A stretch of 46,862 nt of DNA from Roseburia sp. CAG:10041_57 (GTDB lineage Bacteria > Bacillota > Clostridia > Lachnospirales > Lachnospiraceae): positions 1 through 46,862 of the forward strand of contig MNTL01000056.1 in the NCBI GenBank assembly GCA_001916965.1. Direction: 5' to 3'. A model generated the notes under the pieces. That model was not told the DNA's origin. It saw nothing but the letters and a program-made list of their open reading frames with translations, and made no database searches. The position numbers were made by a program, and so were the translations under genes. This document shows positions 25,488-33,006 of this stretch, piece by piece (the first letter of the stretch is position 1; each line of letters opens with the position of its first letter).

Positions 25488-27623
25488 TTACTGCTGAGCA
25501 ACATCCTTCATGGAGAAGCTGATTCTGCCCATCTTGTCCTTACCAAGGCAAACAACTGTTACAACATCACCTAATGTAAGTACATCTTCTACATGGTTGA
25601 TTCTTTCCTTTGAAATCTTGGAAATATGAACCATACCTTCTTTACCAGGTGCAAATTCAAGGAATGCACCGAATTCTTTGATGCTGATTACCTTGCCCTT
25701 GAATACCTGGCCTTCTTCAAATTCAGTTGTGATGATCTTGATCATCTCAGCTGCCTTATCCATCATAGCCTTATCTGTCCCACAGATGCTTACAAAGCCA
25801 TCATCTGTAATGTCGATCTTAACACCTGTCTGATCAATGATTGCGTTGATAGTCTTACCTCTCTGACCAACAACGTCACCAATCTTCTCAGGCTCAATCT
25901 GCATCTGGATGATCTTAGGAGCATACTCTCCTACTTCTTTTCTAGGTTCAGCGATAGCCGGCTTCATGCAGTTATCCATGATGTAGAGTCTTGCATCATG
26001 ACATCTTGCGATTGCACCTTCTACGATAGGTCTGGTCAGACCATGAATCTTGATATCCATCTGAATTGCTGTGATACCTTCTGTTGTACCTGTTACCTTA
26101 AAGTCCATATCGCCGAAGAAATCTTCAAGACCCTGGATATCTGTCAATAATACATAATCATCATCAGTCTCACCTGTTACAAGACCGCAGGAGATACCTG
26201 CTACCATTCTCTTAATAGGTACGCCTGCTGCCATCAGAGACATACAGGAAGCACATGTAGAGCCCATGGATGTAGATCCGTTAGATTCAAAAGTCTCAGA
26301 TACGCTTCTGATTGCGTATGGGAATTCTTCTTCTGAAGGAAGTACAGGAACCAGTGCCTTCTCAGCCAGTGCACCATGTCCGATTTCTCTTCTTCCCGGT
26401 CCTCTGGAAGGCTTTGTCTCACCTACAGAGTAGGAAGGGAAGTTATAATGATGCATATATCTCTTAGTTGTTTCATTCTCATCTAAACCATCAACCTTCT
26501 GTGCTTCTGATAAAGGAGCCAGAGTTGTTACGTTACAGATCTGTGTCTGTCCTCTTGTGAACATAGCAGAACCATGTACTCTTGGAATAATATCTACTTC
26601 TGCTGCAAGAGGTCTGATCTGTGTGATCTGACGTCCATCAGGACGCTTGTGGTCCTTTAAGATCATCTTACGGACTGTCTTCTTCTGATACTGATATACA
26701 GCCTCACCAAGAATTGCCAGCCAGTCTTCGTTCTCTGCGAAAGCTTCTTCAAACTTCTCTGTGATCTGTCTGATATTCTCTTCACGAACCTGCTTCTCGT
26801 CTGTGAATACAGCAACTTCCATCTCTTCAGGAGTTACGATTTCTTTCATCTTCGCAAACATTTCTTCAGGGATTGCACAGGATTCATATGTGTGCTTCTC
26901 TTTGCCAACTTCTGCAACCATCTTATTGATAAATTCAATAATTGTCTGGTTGATCTCATGGCACTTGTAGATAGCTTCGATCATCTTAGCTTCAGGAATC
27001 TCGTTTGCACCAGCTTCAATCATGATAACCTTAGTGCTTGTAGAAGCTACTGTAAGCTGTAAGTCACCGTTCTTCCACTGCTCCTGACTTGGGTTTACGA
27101 TGAATTCACCATCAACCATACCAAGCTGTGTTGTAGCACATGGTCCATCAAAAGGAATGTCTGAAATAGCTGTTGCAATAGCGGAACCCAGCATAGCAAC
27201 CAATTCAGGACGGCACTGAGGATCAACGCTCATTACCATATTGTTCAATGTAACGTCATTTCTGTAATCCTTAGGGAACAGAGGACGCATAGGTCTGTCG
27301 ATTACACGGCTGGTAAGGATTGCGTTCTCGCTTGCCTTACCTTCTCTCTTGTTAAAGCCGCCGGGAATCTTGCCTACTGCATATAATTTCTCTTCATATT
27401 CTACGCTGAGAGGGAAGAAATCAATCCCGTCTCTTGGCTTGTCAGATGCTGTTGCTGTAGATAATACTGTTGTATCTCCATAATGCATAAATGCAGCACC
27501 ATTAGCCTGTGCGGATACCCTTCCGATATCTACGGAAAGTGTACGTCCGCCTAATTCCATGCTGAAAGTCTTGAACTGTTTTTCTTTGTTCACACTGAAA
27601 GTTCCATTGTACATTTCGTTCAT
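25488..27623 (-). CDS. pnp: Polyribonucleotide nucleotidyltransferase (PNPase)
   Basis: A 711-residue phosphorolytic 3'-5' exoribonuclease with two RNase PH domains (residues 1-230 and 320-550), a helical linker, then a KH domain (IGDVVGQRGKTINAIIDQTG) and an S1 domain (VFKGKVISIKEFGAFLEF). The FFGDMDFKVTGTTEGITAIQMDIK motif carries the catalytic Asp residues. It acts in mRNA decay in the cytosol. It follows rpsO after a terminator and a 200-base leader with several hairpins. Confidence 0.97.
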   Translation of the reverse strand: MNEMYNGTFSVNKEKQFKTFSMELGGRTLSVDIGRVSAQANGAAFMHYGDTTVLSTATASDKPRDGIDFFPLSVEYEEKLYAVGKIPGGFNKREGKASENAILTSRVIDRPMRPLFPKDYRNDVTLNNMVMSVDPQCRPELVAMLGSAIATAISDIPFDGPCATTQLGMVDGEFIVNPSQEQWKNGDLQLTVASTSTKVIMIEAGANEIPEAKMIEAIYKCHEINQTIIEFINKMVAEVGKEKHTYESCAIPEEMFAKMKEIVTPEEMEVAVFTDEKQVREENIRQITEKFEEAFAENEDWLAILGEAVYQYQKKTVRKMILKDHKRPDGRQITQIRPLAAEVDIIPRVHGSAMFTRGQTQICNVTTLAPLSEAQKVDGLDENETTKRYMHHYNFPSYSVGETKPSRGPGRREIGHGALAEKALVPVLPSEEEFPYAIRSVSETFESNGSTSMGSTCASCMSLMAAGVPIKRMVAGISCGLVTGETDDDYVLLTDIQGLEDFFGDMDFKVTGTTEGITAIQMDIKIHGLTRPIVEGAIARCHDARLYIMDNCMKPAIAEPRKEVGEYAPKIIQMQIEPEKIGDVVGQRGKTINAIIDQTGVKIDITDDGFVSICGTDKAMMDKAAEMIKIITTEFEEGQVFKGKVISIKEFGAFLEFAPGKEGMVHISKISKERINHVEDVLTLGDVVTVVCLGKDKMGRISFSMKDVAQQ

Positions 27624-27659
27624 GTCATTCTCCTTTTCTCTTACTATTTGCGGGCTTCA

Positions 27660-27830
27660 CCCACATTGCCAATTCGTTGTCCATATGGACAGTTTCTGTT
27701 TTCGTGTGGCAGAAGAAGGAGCCGAAACTACTGAAAGGAACACGATCGTTCATGTGCTTTTCAGCGGTCTCGAGCTATTTTCCTGCCACATTTCACTATA
27801 TCTTCTGCTGATATAGTATGGGCGACATGT
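27660..27830 (-). ncRNA. Structured 5' leader of pnp
   Basis: The 259-base rpsO-pnp gap holds no gene. On the minus strand it contains a perfect hairpin ACTATATC/GATATAGT (27795-27817), a long-range stem pairing 27783-27790 with 27705-27712, within which CTGAAA/TTTCAG and GAAC/GTTC nest (about 27730-27760), and a GTCCATATGGAC palindrome (27679-27690). In Escherichia coli PNPase represses its own mRNA through a leader stem cut by RNase III; a similar role here is inference. No strong promoter is seen in the gap. Confidence 0.5.
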
Positions 27831-27840
27831 GCCCCGGAAT

Positions 27841-27866
27841 AAAAACGGGCGGAATCTCTTCCGCCC
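27841..27866 (-). terminator. Terminator after rpsO
   Basis: On the minus strand GGGCGGAA, a GAGA tetraloop and TTCCGCCC form a perfect 8-bp GC-rich stem followed by GTTTTT. It lies 16 bases after the rpsO stop and may be partial, allowing read-through into pnp. Confidence 0.9.
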
Positions 27867-27882
27867 TTTCTTATTGCCTAAA

Positions 27883-28149
27883 TTATTTTCTAATTCCAAG
27901 CTTTTCAATCAGAGCACGATATCTTTCGATGTCAGTTTTCTTTAAGTAGTCAAGTAAACCACGTCTCTGACCTACCATCTTCAGAAGACCACGTCTTGAA
28001 TGATGATCCTTCTGATTGTTCTTTAAATGCTCTGTTAACTCTGCGATTCTCTCTGTTAATACAGCGATCTGTACTTCAGGTGATCCTGTATCACCAGGTG
28101 TTCTTGCATACTGAGCGATGATTGCCTGTTTCTTTTCCTTAGAAATCAT
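27883..28149 (-). CDS. rpsO: 30S ribosomal protein S15
   Basis: An 88-residue protein beginning MISKEKKQAIIAQYARTPGD, with the conserved TGSPEVQIAVLTERI, NQKDHHSRRGLLKMVGQRR and LLDYLKK segments. It binds 16S rRNA early in small-subunit assembly. The ATG at 28149 follows GGAGG and fits the family start; the in-frame ATG at 28164 would hide the ribosome site. The pair rpsO-pnp is widespread. Confidence 0.97.
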   Translation of the reverse strand: MISKEKKQAIIAQYARTPGDTGSPEVQIAVLTERIAELTEHLKNNQKDHHSRRGLLKMVGQRRGLLDYLKKTDIERYRALIEKLGIRK

Positions 28150-28265
28150 GTCTAAATCCTCCATTATTATAATATAATATCTGTAACCGCCAGGTACTAA
28201 GCCATGGGTCGGAGTATCCCGACACTGAGTACCGGCTCACGGTCAACGCTGCCGTCAACCATACT
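28150..28265 (-). ncRNA. S15 leader RNA (probable autoregulatory element)
   Basis: Between the promoter and rpsO lies about 115 nt with no gene. It contains a stem GTACT/AGTAC around GTCGG/CCGAC (about 28191-28233) and a GGTTGAC/GTTGACC-type repeat further upstream. Structured leaders that bind S15 and repress translation are known upstream of rpsO in several phyla. The specific class was not identified. Confidence 0.55.
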
Positions 28266-28270
28266 TTGTT

Positions 28271-28299
28271 ATTGTAGCACACAAAGAATAAGCGTGCAA
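28271..28299 (-). promoter_or_regulatory. Promoter of rpsO (and pnp)
   Basis: On the minus strand TTGCAC (28294-28299), exactly 17 bases, then TACAAT (28271-28276). Transcription would start near 28264, giving a leader of about 115 nt. Confidence 0.85.
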
Positions 28300-28333
28300 C
28301 ATAATTTTCCAAAAAAACGGTACTAATCTCACA

Positions 28334-29491
28334 TTACAGATATCTTCTGACACCAGCCGGTGTTCTGTAATTCACACTTGAGATCTTGATTCCTGTCTTA
28401 GGACTGGATGCGTGGACAACCTGTCCACCGCCAATATAGATTGCCACATGGTTGATCTTGCCATTTTTTGCATAGAATACCAGATCTCCCGGCTGTGCAT
28501 CGGCAAGACTTACCTTCGTACCCATCTGTGCCTGGGATGCAGCGTGGTGAGGCAGACTGATACCATATTTCTTAAAGACACTCATTGTAAAACCGGAACA
28601 GTCTGCACCGCTTGTAAGGCTCGTACCGCCCCATACATAAGGATTGCCGATGAACTGTTTCGCATACTGTACCAAAGATACCTTGGCATCCGATACACCC
28701 TGTCCATAGAGAAGCTCTGTTATGGAGACTGCTTTCTCCAGACGTTCCTCTACATCCACATAATCTCCTGATACATAGGCTTCTTCATCATCCAACAGGA
28801 ATTTGATCCAGCCATTATCCATCACATCTACCACTTCCAGCTCCTCTTCCTGTGGAATCAGTGTAATAACCGTGGAATCCGTATTCGGCTCTTCTCTGAC
28901 TTTTAATGTTTCTGTATTGACTACTGCAATCATGGAGGCCGCTTCTTTGCCTCTCTCTATTGCAGCATCTCCTGTATACAGATATTCTGTGTTGCAGTAT
29001 CCTTCTACTTTTCCTGATTTGATATGTGCCCAGCCATTCTCTGTTGACAGGACTTCACATGCAGCGTCTTTGGTCAGCTTTCCTACTAACTTTGCATTTT
29101 CCGATGGCTCCTGTCTGATATTCAGGTTGTTGTCCACATGTGCAATTCCAAGATTCTGATAGCCCCAGTGCAGCGTCTCCTGTATAGATACTGCCGCTGT
29201 GTCTGTAACGCTTCTTGCATTAAGTGCCACGTTCTCCTGTGTATCCTCATCCTTGTCATCATCTTTCATTGTTTCATCAAAAACAACGCTTACTCCTGCA
29301 CTGAAAGGATTCTCGTCCTTTTTATTCTGAGTAGTTGTCTGTACCTGTTCGGTTTCCTGAACAGTTTTTATCTGATTATCAATGCTCTGATCGTAAGTAT
29401 TCCATGCAGCATATGCTGTCAATGTCTGTGCATTTACAAGTACTGTGATTCCAAGTACCGCCAGCAGATGCGCATATCTTTTATTTTTCAT
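28334..29491 (-). CDS. SH3-domain NlpC/P60 cell-wall hydrolase
   Basis: About 385 residues. A signal peptide ends near TLTAYAAW; two bacterial SH3 domains follow (around NIRQEPSENAKLVGKLTKDA and LKVREEPNTDSTVITLIPQE), then a C-terminal NlpC/P60 domain with the catalytic Cys in GADCSGFTMSV, His in INHVAIYIGGG and a third His in VVHASS. It is a secreted endopeptidase that cleaves stem peptides in peptidoglycan. ATG 29491 (MKNKRY) is used because it begins the signal peptide. A strong promoter and WalR-like repeats precede it. Confidence 0.93.
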   Translation of the reverse strand: MKNKRYAHLLAVLGITVLVNAQTLTAYAAWNTYDQSIDNQIKTVQETEQVQTTTQNKKDENPFSAGVSVVFDETMKDDDKDEDTQENVALNARSVTDTAAVSIQETLHWGYQNLGIAHVDNNLNIRQEPSENAKLVGKLTKDAACEVLSTENGWAHIKSGKVEGYCNTEYLYTGDAAIERGKEAASMIAVVNTETLKVREEPNTDSTVITLIPQEEELEVVDVMDNGWIKFLLDDEEAYVSGDYVDVEERLEKAVSITELLYGQGVSDAKVSLVQYAKQFIGNPYVWGGTSLTSGADCSGFTMSVFKKYGISLPHHAASQAQMGTKVSLADAQPGDLVFYAKNGKINHVAIYIGGGQVVHASSPKTGIKISSVNYRTPAGVRRYL

Positions 29492-29560
29492 TTTATAACC
29501 ATACCTTTCAATAACCTGCAAACTCTAAACCGCAGACACAAAAACAGTCTGCTTCAACTT

Positions 29561-29587
29561 GTTACAAATATGTTACAAATTGTTACA
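29561..29587 (-). promoter_or_regulatory. Triple TGTAAC repeat, WalR-box-like operator
   Basis: On the minus strand TGTAAC occurs three times, with spacers of 4 and 5 bases. The two distal copies, at 29572-29577 and 29561-29566, fit the WalR consensus TGTWAH-N5-TGTWAH. The repeats lie just downstream of the -10, around the start of transcription, a place more usual for repression. WalR of Firmicutes controls wall hydrolases of this kind. No binding data are available here. Confidence 0.5.
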
Positions 29588-29592
29588 GACTG

Positions 29593-29621
29593 ATTATAGC
29601 ATTGCTCTTTTTTTATGTCAA
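29593..29621 (-). promoter_or_regulatory. Consensus sigma-A promoter of the NlpC/P60 gene
   Basis: On the minus strand a perfect TTGACA (29616-29621), 17 bases and a perfect TATAAT (29593-29598), with TGC just before it. This is the closest match to consensus in the window. The leader then carries CAGTCTG and CAGACTG arms followed by TTTTT, a possible weak attenuator. Confidence 0.9.
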
Positions 29622-29651
29622 CATTTGCAAAATAGAAGATATTTCCGTAGA

Positions 29652-30578
29652 TTATATGCTCAGTCCATGATATTCACGTCCGGCAGCAATATCTGTCGCC
29701 ATTTGCTTCTTCAATGCCTCTATGCCATGAAAGCGCATTTCCGGGCGTTTATAATGCAGCAGATATACCTGTATATCCTGTCCATATACATCCTGGTCAA
29801 AATCATAGATAAATGTCTCTACGCCCATTACAGCTTCACCGCTGACTGTAGGCTTCGTTCCAATATTCGTAATTCCAAGATAAATCTTGCCATTCATCAT
29901 TACGTAAGAATAGTAAACGCCATTCGGCGGCAGAAGCTTCTCCGGTGGCGGCAGTATATTGACTGTAGGCATCCCAAGTCCTGTTCCAAGATGTCTGCCA
30001 TGTACAATCGTTCCTCCCACATGATAGGGTTGTCCAAGAAGCTTCGTTACAAGCTCCATTTCACCCTGTTTTACTGCATCACGGACATAGGTAGAGCTGA
30101 TTTCCCTGCCCTGATACTGCACTTTATCTATAATAATGACCTGATATCCATACTCTGCAGACTTCTGTTCCAGCAGTCTGTAATTGCCCATTCCCTTCTT
30201 GCCAAAAGACACATCTTCGCCAGCAACAATGCATTTTGCATGCAGCTGTTCTACCAGTACTTTACGGATATATGTCTCCGGTTCCATATCTGCAATCTCC
30301 TGATAAAATGGATATTCTATCAGATAGTCTACACCTGCTTCTTCAAAAATATTTCTTTTCTCCTGAATCGTGGTCAGCTCCTGCTGTGCTTCTTTGCTGA
30401 AAAAGGCAGCCGGTGAAGGCACAAATGTAGATACTGCAGCAGCAAGTCCATTCGCTTTCTGTTCTGTGACCATATGCAAAAGCTTCTGATGTCCCATATG
30501 AAAACCGTCGAACTTGCCAATTGCAACTGCTGTATCCTCTGTAAGTTCAAATTCTGTTGTCTTTTCAATAATTTTCAT
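29652..30578 (-). CDS. ribF: Bifunctional riboflavin kinase/FAD synthetase
   Basis: About 308 residues. The N-terminal FAD synthetase domain shows AVAIGKFDGFHMGHQKLL (nucleotide-binding HxGH type) and ISSTYVRDAVKQGEME; the C-terminal riboflavin kinase domain shows GRHLGTGLGMPTVNI and PPNGVYYSYV. It makes FMN and FAD from riboflavin. The ATG at 30578 is preferred to the GTG at 30593 because GAGG lies just before it. It ends the rimP-truB string. No FMN riboswitch is present. Confidence 0.96.
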   Translation of the reverse strand: MKIIEKTTEFELTEDTAVAIGKFDGFHMGHQKLLHMVTEQKANGLAAAVSTFVPSPAAFFSKEAQQELTTIQEKRNIFEEAGVDYLIEYPFYQEIADMEPETYIRKVLVEQLHAKCIVAGEDVSFGKKGMGNYRLLEQKSAEYGYQVIIIDKVQYQGREISSTYVRDAVKQGEMELVTKLLGQPYHVGGTIVHGRHLGTGLGMPTVNILPPPEKLLPPNGVYYSYVMMNGKIYLGITNIGTKPTVSGEAVMGVETFIYDFDQDVYGQDIQVYLLHYKRPEMRFHGIEALKKQMATDIAAGREYHGLSI

Positions 30579-30603
30579 GATGTTAATCCTCACTCAGATC
30601 TGT

Positions 30604-31503
30604 CTACAGGAACATTTTATATGGTTTGAAACCATGTTCTTCTTCGCAAAATACATACACTCCTGTAAATGTACCATTGCTGGCATACACTCTGACCCAT
30701 TCTCCATCTGCGAATCTTTTTCTGACTGCTCTTACCTGTCCAAAATATAATTTATTGCCATTTAACAGTGCCTTGTCTGCTTCAGGCAGTGCTGTTATAG
30801 CTTCATATTCTTCAAAGACTGCATCCGGCGCAATCACCCGCTCTTCCAGATGTCCTTCTCTTACCAGTTCTTCTACCTGTGATAATTTCAGTGCCTCTTC
30901 TATAGGAAAAGTACCTACTCTGGTTCTTACAAGAGATTCCATCAATGCGCCACATCCAAGCTTGTCTCCGATATCTGCACATAATGTCCTGATGTAGGTT
31001 CCTTTGGAGCATCCCACTGTAAAAGTAACATACGGCAAAGCAATTTCTTCTATACGAATATGATGAATCTCTACTATTCTGGGCTTACGCTCAATCTCAA
31101 CACCCTGTCTTGCCAGCTCATACAACTTCTTACCATTTACCTTGAGTGCAGAATACATAGGCGGTATCTGGTCATATGTTCCTACAAAGCTCATAACCGC
31201 CTCTCTGACCTCTTCCTCGCTGGCTGTTACTTCCTTTTCAGTCAGTATAGTGCCGCTGGCATCCTGCGTATCAGAAGTCTTGCCTAACAGCATACGTGCC
31301 CGGTACTCCTTGGTCTTATCTGTAAGCATATCGCATAATTTAGTCGCATTACCAAAACATACCGGCAACACTCCTACCGCATCCGGGTCGAGAGTTCCGG
31401 TATGTCCTATTTTCTTCTGTTTCACAATTCCACGGAGCTTCGCCACCACATCATGAGAGGTGAAGCCCGCTTCCTTATATATATTAATAATTCCGTTAAT
31501 CAA
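30604..31503 (-). CDS. truB: tRNA pseudouridine(55) synthase TruB
   Basis: A 299-residue enzyme that makes pseudouridine 55 in the T-loop of tRNA. The start MINGIINIYKEAGFTSHDVV and the catalytic GHTGTLDPDAVGVLPV (Asp in LDPD, about residue 38) are diagnostic; later GCSKGTYIRTLCADIG also matches. A C-terminal PUA-like part is present. It is between nrnA and ribF. Confidence 0.97.
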   Translation of the reverse strand: MINGIINIYKEAGFTSHDVVAKLRGIVKQKKIGHTGTLDPDAVGVLPVCFGNATKLCDMLTDKTKEYRARMLLGKTSDTQDASGTILTEKEVTASEEEVREAVMSFVGTYDQIPPMYSALKVNGKKLYELARQGVEIERKPRIVEIHHIRIEEIALPYVTFTVGCSKGTYIRTLCADIGDKLGCGALMESLVRTRVGTFPIEEALKLSQVEELVREGHLEERVIAPDAVFEEYEAITALPEADKALLNGNKLYFGQVRAVRKRFADGEWVRVYASNGTFTGVYVFCEEEHGFKPYKMFL

Positions 31504-31537
31504 TGTTCCTGTTCCTTATATAATATATCTATCCGAT

Positions 31538-32485
31538 TTACATCTGTTTCTCAATCTGTTCTGAAAGATTATTTACTACATCATAGAAAGTACCATTTAT
31601 TGTACAGCCCGCAGCACGCTTGTGCCCACCGCCGCCAAAATACTCTGCTACTTTGCTTACATCCACATAACTACAGGAACGAAGACTTACCTTGTACTGC
31701 AGCGTGGACGTCTCATACATAAAGATCGCACATTCCACACCCTTGATGATACGAAGCTGGCTTACGATACCTTCAAGATCTTTGCTGGTCACATCATAGA
31801 ATTTCATGGTCTTCTGGTCAATGTAGCTGACTACACATTTGCCATCCATGAACAGAATACTCTCCAGTAAAGCTCTTCCCAGGATCTGATTCTGTACATA
31901 GGTCTTCTCATAGAAGGTCTTATCAATCAGAGCCGGAAAATCAAAACCATAGGAAATCAAATCTGCTGCTGTATGTAATGTCTTAGGTGATGTATTGGAA
32001 TACTGGAAAATACCGGTATCATGAATCATACCGATATAGATTGCCTTGGCAATCTCCTCATCCAGATATTGTTTATCCAGAACATCATACACAAGCTCAG
32101 AAGCTGAACTTGCCTTGGGATCTATATAATTGACATCGCCACAACCATGTTCATTGCTGATATGGTGATCGATGTTGATTGTTTTCTTTGCTTTGTCAAA
32201 AATCTTCTCAGCTTCCCCAAGTCTGGTCTTCTCGCAATCCAGTGCGATAAATACATCAGGCTCTGCTTCCATCTGAAAAGTAGTATCTATCAGGTCAAAA
32301 TCCTGAATACAGGAAAAAATGTCTGCCGGTTGTTCCAAAAAAATTCTGATATCAGCTTTCGGCATTGTCTTTTTCAGAAACAAATATGTTGCCATACAGG
32401 AACCGACACAGTCTCCATCGGGTCTGATATGACCGGATATTACAATATTAGCTGCTCCTTCACATTCCTTCAATAATTGGAACAT
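31538..32485 (-). CDS. nrnA: DHH-family phosphoesterase (NrnA-like)
   Basis: About 315 residues. The DHH domain has HIRPDGDCVGSC, DCEKT and INIDHHISNEHGCGDVNYIDP; the DHHA1 domain ends in GGGGHKRAAGCTI. NrnA-type enzymes degrade nanoRNA and pAp, and some act on pApA or c-di-AMP. ATG 32485 (MFQLLKE) fits the family start and has AGAGG upstream; the longer frame to 32539 includes the previous intergenic sequence. It lies between rbfA and truB, its usual place. Confidence 0.92.
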   Translation of the reverse strand: MFQLLKECEGAANIVISGHIRPDGDCVGSCMATYLFLKKTMPKADIRIFLEQPADIFSCIQDFDLIDTTFQMEAEPDVFIALDCEKTRLGEAEKIFDKAKKTINIDHHISNEHGCGDVNYIDPKASSASELVYDVLDKQYLDEEIAKAIYIGMIHDTGIFQYSNTSPKTLHTAADLISYGFDFPALIDKTFYEKTYVQNQILGRALLESILFMDGKCVVSYIDQKTMKFYDVTSKDLEGIVSQLRIIKGVECAIFMYETSTLQYKVSLRSCSYVDVSKVAEYFGGGGHKRAAGCTINGTFYDVVNNLSEQIEKQM

Positions 32486-32553
32486 ATACACATCCTCTTC
32501 CTCTCTTAAATAATGCGGGGAAAGGACACTTCCCCGCACTGATTATCTAAAGG

Positions 32554-32940
32554 TTACTCCGCGTCATCATCCACATGCTTCTCATTATCTGCACGATTGA
32601 CTTCATCGATCATTCTGGACATATTCACACCATATTCAATAGACTGATCAATAATAAAACGAATTTCAGGTGTATTTCTCAGATTGATCTTTCTTGCAAG
32701 CTGATTTCTGATATAGCCCTCTGCGCTCTTTAGACCGGCAAGTGTATCCTTCTGAGATTCTTCATTACCCAGAACAGAAATCCATGCCTTACAAGTCTTC
32801 AAGTCCGGTGCTACCTCTACAGCTACAACTGAGGTCATGGGGTTAATTCTCGGATCCTTGATCTCGCTTCTTATCACTTCAGCAAGGACACGCATAACTT
32901 CCCCATTCACACGGGTATTCTTAACACTGTTCTTTCTCAT
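32554..32940 (-). CDS. rbfA: Ribosome-binding factor A
   Basis: A 128-residue KH-like protein beginning MRKNSVKNTRVNGEVMRVLAEVIRSEIKDPRI, with TSVVAVEVAPDLKTCKAWISVLG and TPEIRFIIDQSIEYGVNMSRMID. It helps mature the 16S rRNA 5' end and 30S subunits. It follows infB after a short gap. Confidence 0.96.
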   Translation of the reverse strand: MRKNSVKNTRVNGEVMRVLAEVIRSEIKDPRINPMTSVVAVEVAPDLKTCKAWISVLGNEESQKDTLAGLKSAEGYIRNQLARKINLRNTPEIRFIIDQSIEYGVNMSRMIDEVNRADNEKHVDDDAE

Positions 32941-33006
32941 ACTTATTACACCTTTCCGTAAGCTGCAATCAATATCTGCAGTTACTTCAGTTCAGGGCAG
33001 AAGTTC

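Noticed and set aside
27559..27816. Plus-strand frame of 85 codons in the rpsO-pnp gap
   Set aside because: It overlaps the structured leader and the start of pnp, has no ribosome site and no family similarity.
29492..30603. FMN riboswitch linked to ribF
   Set aside because: ribF follows truB by about 25 bases, and no RFN-type conserved segments are visible.
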